Positions 6,992 to 14,764 of a DNA stretch of 33,660 nucleotides are shown piece by piece. The translations under genes and the position numbers were made by a program. The notes under the pieces were generated by a model. The model ran no database searches. It saw only the letters and a program-made list of their open reading frames with translations, and was not told the origin of the DNA. The stretch lies in assembly GCA_002361235.1 (NCBI GenBank), contig DESI01000055.1, positions 1-33,660 on the forward strand. Direction: 5' to 3'. Position 1 is the first letter of the stretch. Each line of letters opens with the position of its first letter. The DNA comes from Porphyromonadaceae bacterium UBA3318 (lineage in GTDB: Bacteria > Bacteroidota > Bacteroidia > Bacteroidales > Muribaculaceae).

Positions 6992-7690
6992 ATGATGACA
7001 ATGTACGAAAGGCTCATGACACTGCCCATATTCAAGGGAGTAGGCACCGAACAGTTATCGCTGTTTCTGGAGAAGACGCACCTGGATTTCTATAATTACG
7101 AGGCCGGCGCCGTGATACAGCCATTGCTTGAGGATTGCAACGGATTGAAGTGTGTCCTGACGGGCCGGACCGAGATGGTATATACATTGTCGGGGGGCGA
7201 AAGCCGTCTTGTGGCTGAATATGGGCCGGGCAAGGTGCTGGGCATGGAGCGGCTGTTCGGCATGGACACGCGTCCGCGTCATGAAGTGCGCGCCCTGGAG
7301 CCATGCGGCACCATGAGCTTCTCGAAGGAACAGTACATGTCACTGCTGCGCAGCAACCACATCTGTCTCATTAATTACCTGAATTATCTGAACTATCACT
7401 GCCAGCGCATCGAGGTCTCGATGGAATCATTGTACAGCCGTTCGGTGGCAGGAACTCTCGCTGTCATCGTGTCGCTGATGACCGACCGTGACTGCAGGCG
7501 GATAGTGCTGGAAGGTATGGACCGGCTTTGGGCCACAGGCCCGGAAAACGCGCAGGCCGATTACGACAGGCAGGTTGACGGGCTGGTGGACGCCGGCTAC
7601 GTCAAGTTCGGCAACGAAGGCGAAATCATCATCGAATCCCGCCAGTCGCTGCTCGATTACGCCGAAAGCCTGCAGGAACAGAACCGGTGA
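6992..7690 (+). CDS. Crp/Fnr-family regulator with divergent C-terminal domain
   Basis: A 232-residue protein. The N-terminal 130 residues have the pattern of the cyclic-nucleotide-binding-like cupin of Crp/Fnr proteins (PIFKGVGTEQLSLFLEK at the start, then a short beta-roll and a long dimer helix near 125-155). The ligand-pocket motif of true CRP is not evident, and no Cys cluster for an Fe-S centre is present. The C-terminal 70 residues fit a winged-helix position (DRLWATGPENAQADYDRQV then LVDAGYVKF) but lack the usual recognition helix consensus. DNA binding is therefore probable but not certain. It is monocistronic, between the tRNA-Met terminator and the nucleoside-permease promoter. The effector and targets are unknown. 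Confidence 0.75.
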   Translation: MMTMYERLMTLPIFKGVGTEQLSLFLEKTHLDFYNYEAGAVIQPLLEDCNGLKCVLTGRTEMVYTLSGGESRLVAEYGPGKVLGMERLFGMDTRPRHEVRALEPCGTMSFSKEQYMSLLRSNHICLINYLNYLNYHCQRIEVSMESLYSRSVAGTLAVIVSLMTDRDCRRIVLEGMDRLWATGPENAQADYDRQVDGLVDAGYVKFGNEGEIIIESRQSLLDYAESLQEQNR

Positions 7691-7757
7691 AATCCGGATT
7701 ATTCATCAATAATAGGATTACGATGGGGCGATTAGGGAGTAATCGTGCCTCGATTCC

Positions 7758-7788
7758 TTTGTCAATTTATCATTTTTTTATAAATTTG
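7758..7788 (+). promoter_or_regulatory. Promoter of the permease-rsmE-kdsA operon
   Basis: TTTG (7758-7761), exactly 19 bases, then TAAATTTG (7781-7788), one of the best consensus matches in the window. The leader to the ATG at 7863 is about 68 bases. Confidence 0.75.
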
Positions 7789-7862
7789 CCTTTCGGAATC
7801 CTTGTCCGTTATGAAATGGTCAGGATAATTGAAAAACTCAAAAGCTGCAAATTATAAAAAAG

Positions 7863-9248
7863 ATGACAAATACAGCAAAAATCAAGGCCCGCCTGTCGGT
7901 GATGAACTTCCTGGAGTTCGCCGTATGGGGCGCATACCTGATTTCGATGGGTATGTTTCTGGGCAATCACGGTCTCGGCGCAGACGTATTCTGGTTTTAT
8001 ACCGTACAGGGACTCGTGTCCATCATCATGCCCGCATTGATGGGCATAGTGGCCGATCGCTGGATACCGGCCCAGCGCACATTGGCGTTGTGTCAGCTCC
8101 TGGCCGGCGTGATGATGATCGTCACGGGCGCGATAGCCAATTCGCAGCTTGCCGCCAACGGCACTCTCGAGTTCGGCCCGCTGTTCTCAGCCTACACCGT
8201 TTCGGTGGCATTCTTCATGCCTACGATTGGACTCAGCAACTCGGTGGCTTTCAATGTGCTGAACCAGAACAAACTCGACACCGTGACGCATTTCCCGATG
8301 ATTCGCGTGTTCGGTACGGTTGGCTTCATTTTTGCCGAGCTGTTTGTCAACTTCGTGCCCTGGGGTGGTCAGGCCATCCAGTTCTCGGCAGCGCAGTTCT
8401 ATACCTCGGGTATATTCAGCATCATTCTTGCGGCCTACTGCCTGACGTTGCCCAACTGTCCCGTCGACAAGAGCGGCGAGAAGAAATCGCTGGCCGATGC
8501 ACTCGGTCTCAAGGCGTTCAGGCTGTTCAAATACCGCGACATGGCCATATTCTTCATCTTCAGTATGTTGCTGGGCGTATCACTGCAGATCACCAACAGC
8601 TATGGCTCGTCGTTCATCAATTTCTTCAGCAATCCGGAGCTGCCGCAGTTTGCCGACGGCTTCATGGACGGCTGGTGGGCCAAGAACCCTACGTTCCTAA
8701 TCTCCATCTCGCAATGCGCCGAGGCTCTGTGCATACTGCTGATACCGTTCTTCCTGCGTAAGGTAGGCATCAAGGGGGTTATGCTCATAGCCATGTTCGC
8801 ATGGGTGTTCCGTTTCGGCTTCTTCGGTATCGGCGACACCAACTGCCCGGGATTCATCTGGTTGCTGCTTTCGTGCATGGTTTATGGCGTGGCGTTCGAC
8901 TTCTTCAACGTTTCGGGCGGTATGTATGTCGACAGTCGCACGTCGCACGATCAGCGTTCGGCAGCCCAGGGACTGTTCATGCTGATGACCAACGGAATCG
9001 GAGCATCGTTAGGTACGTTCTTAGCCGGTAAGTTGGTGGTGAACAAGCTGGTGAACACTCCGGACCTGACATTGCAACAGCAGCTTGACGGCTGGCATGA
9101 ATCGTGGCTTATTTTCGCGGCATACGCCCTGATTGTAGGTGTGCTGTTCTGGATTGTCTTCAAGGAGCGCAAACCCGAAGAAAGACACGAAGCCGAGGAT
9201 GCAATGAAGGAAAATAATCCTGATGCCGGCGGAATGATTGAAGTCTGA
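7863..9248 (+). CDS. NupG-family nucleoside permease (major facilitator superfamily)
   Basis: A 461-residue polytopic membrane protein with about 12 predicted helices. The N-terminus (KARLSVMNFLEFAVWGAYLISMG) and the short loop GIVADRW are those of the nucleoside:H+ symporter family related to E. coli NupG and XapB, which import nucleosides with protons across the inner membrane. Length and helix spacing are normal, and the soluble C-terminus is charged. The start is the ATG at 7863 after an A-rich stretch, with no Shine-Dalgarno sequence. It is followed after 6 bases by rsmE, so it is the first gene of a three-gene unit whose members have no obvious shared pathway. Which nucleosides it takes is not readable. 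Confidence 0.9.
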   Translation: MTNTAKIKARLSVMNFLEFAVWGAYLISMGMFLGNHGLGADVFWFYTVQGLVSIIMPALMGIVADRWIPAQRTLALCQLLAGVMMIVTGAIANSQLAANGTLEFGPLFSAYTVSVAFFMPTIGLSNSVAFNVLNQNKLDTVTHFPMIRVFGTVGFIFAELFVNFVPWGGQAIQFSAAQFYTSGIFSIILAAYCLTLPNCPVDKSGEKKSLADALGLKAFRLFKYRDMAIFFIFSMLLGVSLQITNSYGSSFINFFSNPELPQFADGFMDGWWAKNPTFLISISQCAEALCILLIPFFLRKVGIKGVMLIAMFAWVFRFGFFGIGDTNCPGFIWLLLSCMVYGVAFDFFNVSGGMYVDSRTSHDQRSAAQGLFMLMTNGIGASLGTFLAGKLVVNKLVNTPDLTLQQQLDGWHESWLIFAAYALIVGVLFWIVFKERKPEERHEAEDAMKENNPDAGGMIEV

Positions 9249-9254
9249 ACGGAA

Positions 9255-9965
9255 ATGATACGTTTTTATTCCCCCGGCATAGAGCAGACCGGTACGCTGC
9301 CCGAGGATGAGTCCACGCACTGTTGCCGCGTGCTGCGTATGCGCGAGGGCGACGAGATAGAGACCGTCGACGGCGAGGGGCATGTGTACCGTTGCGTCAT
9401 AACGAATGCGCATCCCAAGCATGCCGGTGTAGAGGTGCTGGAACGGACGGACCAGCCTCAGAACTGGCGGGGACGACTCACATTGGCAGTGGCTCCGACC
9501 AAGAACGCCGACCGTATGGAATGGCTTGTGGAAAAGGCTGTGGAGATGGGCGTGAACGAAATCGTGCTGTTGCGTTGCGAGCATTCCGAGCGCCGGAAGA
9601 TGAACACCGACCGTCTGGAGCGCATAGCCGTATCGGCCATGAAGCAGTCGCTCAAGGCCCGGTTGCCTAAGGTCGCAGGCCCGGTAGATTATAAGGATTT
9701 CATTAAGGAACATGCCGATACCCGGGAGTTCAGGTGCTTCGGATACTGCTCGCCCGAAGTGGAGCGGCGCGACTTCGGTCAGTGCTGCACTAAGGATAGC
9801 GACGTGGTGGTGATGATAGGCCCGGAAGGGGATTTCAGCCCTGCGGAAGTGGAGACGGCCATCAAAGCCGGATTCCTGCCGGTGACATTCGGCACCAGCC
9901 GGTTGCGCACGGAGACTGCCGCGCTTTACGCTACGGCCGCGTTCCATGTAATAAACAATATGTAA
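9255..9965 (+). CDS. rsmE: 16S rRNA (uracil-1498-N3)-methyltransferase
   Basis: A 236-residue SPOUT-class methyltransferase that modifies U1498 in the decoding region of 16S rRNA using S-adenosylmethionine. The N-terminal PUA-like part contains HCCRVLRMREGDEI. The C-terminal knot carries the family's SAM-binding signature MIGPEGDFSPAEVE and the GTSRLRTETAALYA block. Length is normal. It sits 6 bases after the permease and 12 bases before kdsA, with no internal promoter seen. Confidence 0.95.
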   Translation: MIRFYSPGIEQTGTLPEDESTHCCRVLRMREGDEIETVDGEGHVYRCVITNAHPKHAGVEVLERTDQPQNWRGRLTLAVAPTKNADRMEWLVEKAVEMGVNEIVLLRCEHSERRKMNTDRLERIAVSAMKQSLKARLPKVAGPVDYKDFIKEHADTREFRCFGYCSPEVERRDFGQCCTKDSDVVVMIGPEGDFSPAEVETAIKAGFLPVTFGTSRLRTETAALYATAAFHVINNM

Positions 9966-9977
9966 GAATACTGAAAA

Positions 9978-10799
9978 ATGAAAATATCGGAATATTTGCA
10001 AAGTAGCCCTGCTGGCAATTTCTTTCTGTTGGCCGGCCCGTGTGTAATTGAAGGTGAGGAAATGGCCCTCGACATAGCCGAGAAGCTGGTTGAAATCACC
10101 TCCGGATTCAACATCCCGTACGTGTTCAAGGGGAGCTACCGCAAGGCCAACCGCAGCCGCCTGGATTCGTTTCAGGGCATCGGTGACGAAAAGGCGTTGA
10201 AGATATTAGCAAAGGTCCGCGACACGTTCGGCATCCCGGTAGTGACGGACATACATTCGGCACCCGAGGCCGCGATGGCGGCTGAATATGTCGATATCCT
10301 TCAGATCCCCGCCTTCCTGTGCAGGCAGACGGACCTGCTCATAGCCGCAGCTAAGACTGGTAAGTTTGTAAATATCAAGAAGGGGCAGTTCTTAGCGCCT
10401 GAATCCATGAGGTTCGCCGTGTCAAAAGTAATAGAGTCGGGCAACAGTGAGGTAGCCGTTACCGACCGCGGTACGTTCTTCGGCTACGGCGACCTGGTCG
10501 TGGATATGCGCGGCATACCTGAAATGAAACGCTCGTGCGGATGTCCTGTTATCATGGACATAACGCATTCCCTTCAGCAGCCCAATCGCGCCGAGGGCGT
10601 GACAGGGGGCAAGCCCGAACTGATAGGCACCATAGCCCGCTCGGCTATATCCGCAGGTTGTGACGGTATCTTCATGGAGACGCATCAGAATCCGGCAGTG
10701 GCCAAAAGCGACGGCGCCAACATGCTCCCTCTTGACCAGGTGGAGGACCTGCTCGGAAAACTTACGGTTCTTAGAATGGCGGTCAATGAAATCAGCTAA
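9978..10799 (+). CDS. kdsA: 3-deoxy-D-manno-octulosonate-8-phosphate synthase
   Basis: A 273-residue aldolase-like enzyme that condenses phosphoenolpyruvate with arabinose 5-phosphate to Kdo 8-phosphate, the precursor of Kdo in lipopolysaccharide. Typical blocks are AGPCVIEG, VFKGSYRKANRS, IPAFLCRQTDLL and VTDRGTFFGYGDLVVD. Cys22 sits where metal-independent enzymes such as E. coli KdsA have Asn, and His197, Glu234 and Asp245 are in place as the other metal ligands. It should therefore be of the metal-dependent class. It is the last gene of the unit begun by the permease. Its stop codon abuts directly on the last codon of the convergent MscS gene with no base between. Confidence 0.96.
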   Translation: MKISEYLQSSPAGNFFLLAGPCVIEGEEMALDIAEKLVEITSGFNIPYVFKGSYRKANRSRLDSFQGIGDEKALKILAKVRDTFGIPVVTDIHSAPEAAMAAEYVDILQIPAFLCRQTDLLIAAAKTGKFVNIKKGQFLAPESMRFAVSKVIESGNSEVAVTDRGTFFGYGDLVVDMRGIPEMKRSCGCPVIMDITHSLQQPNRAEGVTGGKPELIGTIARSAISAGCDGIFMETHQNPAVAKSDGANMLPLDQVEDLLGKLTVLRMAVNEIS

Positions 10800-12344
10800 T
10801 CAGCTTTTCTGACCTGACTGAGACTCTGACTTCGGCTCCGGCTCGCCCCAAACCTTTGGAGGCTGTTGCACGGGGCCGTTGTTGTTTTGTGCCGTCTGTG
10901 CATATAGTCCGGCGGGAGGTATGCCCGGATTCATGGGCGTGCTGCTGTTCCGGAAGAAGGGGTAGGGCATGCCGGTCACGAATTCCGGATTCTTGCCCGG
11001 ACTCAGATAGCCGTCCACAATGGTGTCGCGGCCCGACGGATTCTCGAAGGTATATAGATGGAAACGATGCATCATCACGGCCAGGTGCTCGAACACAGAC
11101 GCCATGATGCCCTCGTAAGGCAGCCAGGAGGATGTGGCGGTGAAACAGTATATCTGCAACGGTATTCCGGCCGAGGTCTGTGCCAGCGTGGTCACGAAGC
11201 ATGTGCTGGTCTGCGATATGTCGCTGTTGTTGGCCAGATACATGCGGATATACGCGCGGAACATGCCTAAATTGGTATCGATTGTTCCGTCCACCAGGCC
11301 GTCGGGATTGTTTACGTCATATTCCTTGCCGGCGGCTTTCTGCTTCAGCTTGCCGTCGATCCATTCGCCCATCAGGGGAATGGCATGGAACTCCTTCAGC
11401 ATTTCGTCGGTGGTCTCCACCACTGAATCGGCGTCGATCATATACGAACGCTGGATGCGGCGTGTGTCCGACAGCTGCATGTTGCGGTAGTTGGTGAATC
11501 CATTGGTTATCAACGTGTACGGCGCAACTGTGGTGACTGTCAGGTCCCAGTTGGTGACCTTCACGGCTGTCAGTGACACTTCGGTAACGGTGCCGTTGGC
11601 ATTGCTGTTAGGCACCACTATCCAGTCGCCCACATGCAGCGAATCGTTCTGGGCCAATTGCACTCCGGCCACCAGCCCGAGGATGGAATCCTTGAATATC
11701 AGCATCAGCACCGCGGCGAACGCTCCGATTCCGGCCAGGAGTGACGCCGGCGACTTGTTGACGAGAACAGCACAGCACACTATCAGCGTCATGATCCAGA
11801 TGATGATCTTGATAACCTGCGCTATTCCGTGCAGCGGCAGACGCTTTTTGTTTTCGTTCTTGTCGATATGTTCCCAGATTCCATCTGTCAGAGTACATAG
11901 CGACCTCGCCAGCACTATTGACATATAGACCCATGACAACCGTGTGAGCCATGATGCCAAAGTGACGTGGGTATAGAGGGTGAACTGTATCAGGATTACG
12001 AACAGCAGTGGCGGAATCACATTGCACACCTTTATGAAAAAGTGCTTTTCCACCAGAATGTCATACAATGACAGCTTGTTCTTGAAATTGATGTGACGCA
12101 GTATGAATACGCATATAGTCTTCACAACCCATCCTGCCGCAAAGGCCACGGCGAAGACAACCAGTGCATATATCACGACAAACGCGTCGTCTGTTTCGGG
12201 CAAGTGAAACGTTTTGATCAGCCATGTTGAAAGGCTCATCAGATGTCTGGCCACGGCGTATGTGCTTTGCTCCGTGACCGTTTCTGCTATATGTAGAGTC
12301 GGCATCTTATCGGATGCCTGGGCTATAATGGATGTCAATGTCAT
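10800..12344 (-). CDS. MscS-family mechanosensitive channel (YbdG-like)
   Basis: A 514-residue inner-membrane protein with about five hydrophobic helices between residues 55 and 240, then the conserved MscS core: the pore helix region GIGAFAAVLMLIFKDSILGLVAG and the beta domain with GDWIVVPNSNANGTVTEVSLTAVKV. The larger size and the extra helices before the core resemble E. coli YbdG more than MscS. Such channels open under membrane tension during osmotic downshock. The C-terminal 40 residues are rich in Pro, Gly and Asn and probably disordered. The start at 12344 gives a plausible N-terminus; the Met at residue 14 is an alternative. No clear consensus promoter is seen upstream. Confidence 0.88.
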   Translation of the reverse strand: MTLTSIIAQASDKMPTLHIAETVTEQSTYAVARHLMSLSTWLIKTFHLPETDDAFVVIYALVVFAVAFAAGWVVKTICVFILRHINFKNKLSLYDILVEKHFFIKVCNVIPPLLFVILIQFTLYTHVTLASWLTRLSWVYMSIVLARSLCTLTDGIWEHIDKNENKKRLPLHGIAQVIKIIIWIMTLIVCCAVLVNKSPASLLAGIGAFAAVLMLIFKDSILGLVAGVQLAQNDSLHVGDWIVVPNSNANGTVTEVSLTAVKVTNWDLTVTTVAPYTLITNGFTNYRNMQLSDTRRIQRSYMIDADSVVETTDEMLKEFHAIPLMGEWIDGKLKQKAAGKEYDVNNPDGLVDGTIDTNLGMFRAYIRMYLANNSDISQTSTCFVTTLAQTSAGIPLQIYCFTATSSWLPYEGIMASVFEHLAVMMHRFHLYTFENPSGRDTIVDGYLSPGKNPEFVTGMPYPFFRNSSTPMNPGIPPAGLYAQTAQNNNGPVQQPPKVWGEPEPKSESQSGQKS

Positions 12345-12832
12345 ATCCTGCGGGTTTATAGTGGATACTATTAGTTTATAGTCGTGGTAAATACAGAGAG
12401 AGCGTACTTACACTCCTTATATATATATTATTACAATGCGCGGTCGGGGATGGTTCGATGCTGCGGAGAAGCGTCTGTATGTCATCAGCCACCGGGTCAC
12501 GGTGGATGTGTGAATATGACCATGAAAATGCATAATCGACAAAAACGAAATCAAAAGAAGGTGAAAATGGGCATGTTACAAAGCGTTAACATTTATTCAC
12601 AATTCAATAAATATATTTTTGCACACAAATTGGGATCTGTGCAAAACGTTCAAAAATATGCTGTAAAACATAATTTTGAGATAAATTATTATGTTATTGG
12701 CACTTGGGTGTAAAATTATTCGAATGGATAATTATATTTTGAAAAAAAAGATTAAATCGATTGGTTTTTTCGGAGAAATAGTTTTACCTTTGAGAAACAG
12801 AGAGATCGAAATCTTAAAAAGTGTTTAAAAGC
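12345..12832. other. 488-bp AT-rich intergenic region between the divergent MscS and ndk genes
   Basis: No convincing gene is seen. A 109-codon frame at 12384-12713 has an unlikely composition and no recognisable motif. The region holds the ndk promoter (12761-12792) and a further -7-like TATTTTTG on the plus strand at 12614-12621 with a poor -33. A minus-strand -7-like element (complement of CAAAAATA, near 12651-12658) lies about 300 bases before MscS and also lacks a -33. An alternating TA tract lies near 12418-12430. A small RNA or long leader is possible but unsupported. Confidence 0.5.
12761..12792 (+). promoter_or_regulatory. Probable ndk promoter
   Basis: TACCTTTG at 12785-12792 matches the -7 consensus, with TTGG 20 bases upstream (12761-12764) as a partial -33. 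The start would be near 12799, about 34 bases before the ATG chosen for ndk. Confidence 0.5.
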
Positions 12833-13294
12833 ATGGAGCGTACATTAGTAATCCTGAAGCCCGGATGCATCGAGCGGAATCTGGTAGGAGAAGTTATAAG
12901 CCGCATAGAGAAGCGAGGTCTTACGATATGTGGAATTAAGATGATGCAGCTGGACGAAAAGATACTGCGCGAGCATTACGCACATCTGGTAGACAAGCCC
13001 TTTTTCCCTGACATCGTTGCTTCGATGACGGCATGTCCGATAATCGTGATGTGTCTGCAGGGCGTGGAGATCGTATCCGTGTTCCGCGAGATGACAGGCG
13101 TGACCAACGGCCGCAAGGCAGCGCCGGGCACCATCCGCGGAGACCTGAGCATGAGCGGATCTCTCAATATAATACACGCATCCGATTCGGTGGAAAACGC
13201 CAAGATAGAGATAGCTCGTTTCTTCAAGCCCGAAGAAGTGTTCGACTATCAGCCGGCCACACTTAAATACACATACGGCCCGGAAGAACTCTAA
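12833..13294 (+). CDS. ndk: Nucleoside diphosphate kinase
   Basis: A 153-residue enzyme that moves the gamma phosphate of ATP onto nucleoside diphosphates through a phosphohistidine. The start ERTLVILKPGCIERNLVGE is the family N-terminus. The active-site His is residue 115 in the block NIIHASDSVE, and the nucleotide-binding RGDLSMSGS precedes it. An in-frame GTG at 12821 would add four residues; I prefer the ATG at 12833 because the homology begins there. Length fits the slightly longer Bacteroidota forms. The peptidase gene follows after 28 bases and may be co-transcribed. Confidence 0.96.
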   Translation: MERTLVILKPGCIERNLVGEVISRIEKRGLTICGIKMMQLDEKILREHYAHLVDKPFFPDIVASMTACPIIVMCLQGVEIVSVFREMTGVTNGRKAAPGTIRGDLSMSGSLNIIHASDSVENAKIEIARFFKPEEVFDYQPATLKYTYGPEEL

Positions 13295-13322
13295 GGACAT
13301 CCGAATCGGCGAAACCTGAATT

Positions 13323-14267
13323 ATGATACAGATTAAGAAGATATTAAGCGGAACGTTACTTGTAGCTATGGCGTGTATGGGAGCGCAGGCACAGAACGTA
13401 CGCTCAAAGAACCCGCACTCGCAGATGCACAAGCAGCTGCTGGCCTCGCAGACCAAAAGCTCCGATCAGATAAAGCTGATAGAACGGAACACGTTCATCG
13501 ACCTGATCGAGGACCTGGAGCCGGAGATCGACATCTATACAGAAGGCTGGAACTCCAAGCGCGTCAATCCGTTCCAGGAGAAGGACGTGCCCAACCAGAA
13601 GGTAATCGATGTGACAGGCTACCACATGCCTGTCAAGAACATCCGCATCACGTCCAACTATGGCTATCGCGCCAAGTTCGGCCGTATGCACAAGGGCATC
13701 GACATGGGTATCAAGATGCGTGACACCATCTATGCCGCGTTCGACGGCAAGGTGCGTCTCACCAACTACGAGGCCAAGGGATACGGCAACTACGTGATTC
13801 TTCGTCACCCCAACGGCCTGGAGACCATTTACGGCCACCTCACCAAAGCGCTGGTGAAACCTGAACAGACCGTAAGGGCCGGACAGCCCATTGCCCTGGG
13901 TGGCAACACGGGACGAAGCACGGGTCCGCACCTGCATTTCGAGACGCGTTACATGGGTTATGCCATCAATCCGTCGGCAATCTTCGATTTTGCCAACCGC
14001 ACCACCCATACCGACACATATACCTTCAGCAAGAAGACGTATACCAAGCCCCGTAACTACGCTCCCAGCCGCAATGCACTGGCCAAGACCGACGGCAACA
14101 GCTATCATGCCGCATCCAACACCCAGAGCACATACACGGTGAAGCGCGGGGACACCCTGTCGTCAATAGCCCGTTCCTACGGAATGTCGGCCACGACACT
14201 GAGACGACTCAACAAACTGAGCCACGCCGACAAGATTCAGGCCGGTCAGGTGTTGAAACTGAAGTAA
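13323..14267 (+). CDS. Exported M23 peptidase with C-terminal LysM domain
   Basis: A 314-residue protein with a signal peptide (residues 1-23, ending AQAQ), a lysostaphin-type M23 zinc peptidase domain (about 95-225) and a LysM peptidoglycan-binding domain (271-313, YTVKRGDTLSSIARSYG). Zinc ligands are visible as His123 and Asp127 in HKGIDMG and His205 in HLHFE, with His172 in GHL. All catalytic residues are present, so it should be an active periplasmic endopeptidase cutting peptide cross-links rather than a degenerate activator. The linker 226-270 is rich in Thr, Ser and Asn. It follows ndk by 28 bases and is closed by a strong terminator. Confidence 0.93.
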   Translation: MIQIKKILSGTLLVAMACMGAQAQNVRSKNPHSQMHKQLLASQTKSSDQIKLIERNTFIDLIEDLEPEIDIYTEGWNSKRVNPFQEKDVPNQKVIDVTGYHMPVKNIRITSNYGYRAKFGRMHKGIDMGIKMRDTIYAAFDGKVRLTNYEAKGYGNYVILRHPNGLETIYGHLTKALVKPEQTVRAGQPIALGGNTGRSTGPHLHFETRYMGYAINPSAIFDFANRTTHTDTYTFSKKTYTKPRNYAPSRNALAKTDGNSYHAASNTQSTYTVKRGDTLSSIARSYGMSATTLRRLNKLSHADKIQAGQVLKLK

Positions 14268-14318
14268 GAAGTTGATTTTAGAAGATGTTATAAAGAGCCG
14301 ATTAAGTTTGTCCCCGAT

Positions 14319-14361
14319 TATCAGGCTCCGTTCAGCATTGAGTGCGAAACGGAGCCTGATA
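14319..14361 (+). terminator. Strong intrinsic terminator after the M23 peptidase
   Basis: Perfect 14-bp stem (14319-14332 with 14348-14361), 15-base loop, followed by seven T residues. It separates the peptidase transcript from the HU pair. Confidence 0.9.
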
Positions 14362-14390
14362 TTTTTTTCATGCAGTTTAGTGGTCATGGG

Positions 14391-14422
14391 TTTGTGTAAT
14401 TGCAGACAAACGATTAACTTTG
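14391..14422 (+). promoter_or_regulatory. Promoter of the HU gene pair
   Basis: TTTG (14391-14394), 20 bases, TAACTTTG (14415-14422). Transcription would start near 14429. Confidence 0.7.
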
Positions 14423-14473
14423 TAGTCAATACCCGAATCCGCACCATGTCCGGAGCCATGATTGACAGGGTAT

Positions 14474-14764
14474 ATGGATTATAAGATGGACGCAAAACAA
14501 CTGACGGAAGAATTGGGTCGACGTCTTGAACGGGAACCGCAGGATGTGACGCTGCTGTGCGAGCAGCTTGCCGGAGTGATCGGCGAGGTGCTGGCCGAAG
14601 GCGACAGCGTGGCCGTGCCCTCGTTCGGATCGTTCGAACCCAAGAAACGGATGGAACGCATCACGATGCATCCCTCCACAGGCCGACGCATATTGATACC
14701 ACCGAAATTGTCGGTTACATTCCGACCCTCCACAATGCTAAAACTCAAGGTACGTCAATCATGA
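14474..14764 (+). CDS. HU/IHF-family DNA-binding protein
   Basis: A 96-residue protein of HU size that consists of the HU fold only. It has an N-terminal helical dimerisation part (KQLTEELGRRL onwards), the turn VPSFGSFEPKKR, and the DNA-gripping beta arm ending HPSTGRRILIPP, where the intercalating Pro at the arm tip is kept. It then closes with SVTFRPSTMLKLKV, like the HU C-terminus. The ATG at 14474 is used here; the ATG at 14486 (MDAKQL) is equally possible, and an upstream TTG at 14462 is less likely. Its stop overlaps the start of the next gene in an ATGA, so the two are translationally coupled, suggesting they form one complex. Confidence 0.88.
   Translation: MDYKMDAKQLTEELGRRLEREPQDVTLLCEQLAGVIGEVLAEGDSVAVPSFGSFEPKKRMERITMHPSTGRRILIPPKLSVTFRPSTMLKLKVRQS

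Noticed and set aside
7700..7757. Terminator after the Crp-like gene
   Set aside because: Only GATTAC/GTAATC pair and there is no T run directly after; the T-rich part belongs to the next promoter.
7829..8761. 310-codon frame overlapping the nucleoside permease in another frame
   Set aside because: Rich in Arg, His and Gln without helices; the permease frame has the true membrane pattern.
12384..12713. 109-codon frame before ndk
   Set aside because: AT-rich, starts at a chance ATG; the product has Tyr runs and no motif, and the region looks like regulatory spacer.
12833..14267. Heat-shock or zinc-regulated island
   Set aside because: ndk and the M23 peptidase are ordinary housekeeping and cell-wall genes; no operator was seen.
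14557..14760. Extension of the HU-LysM frame 68 residues upstream
   Set aside because: It overlaps the first HU gene in another frame and lacks homology; the ATG at 14761 in the ATGA overlap is the natural start.
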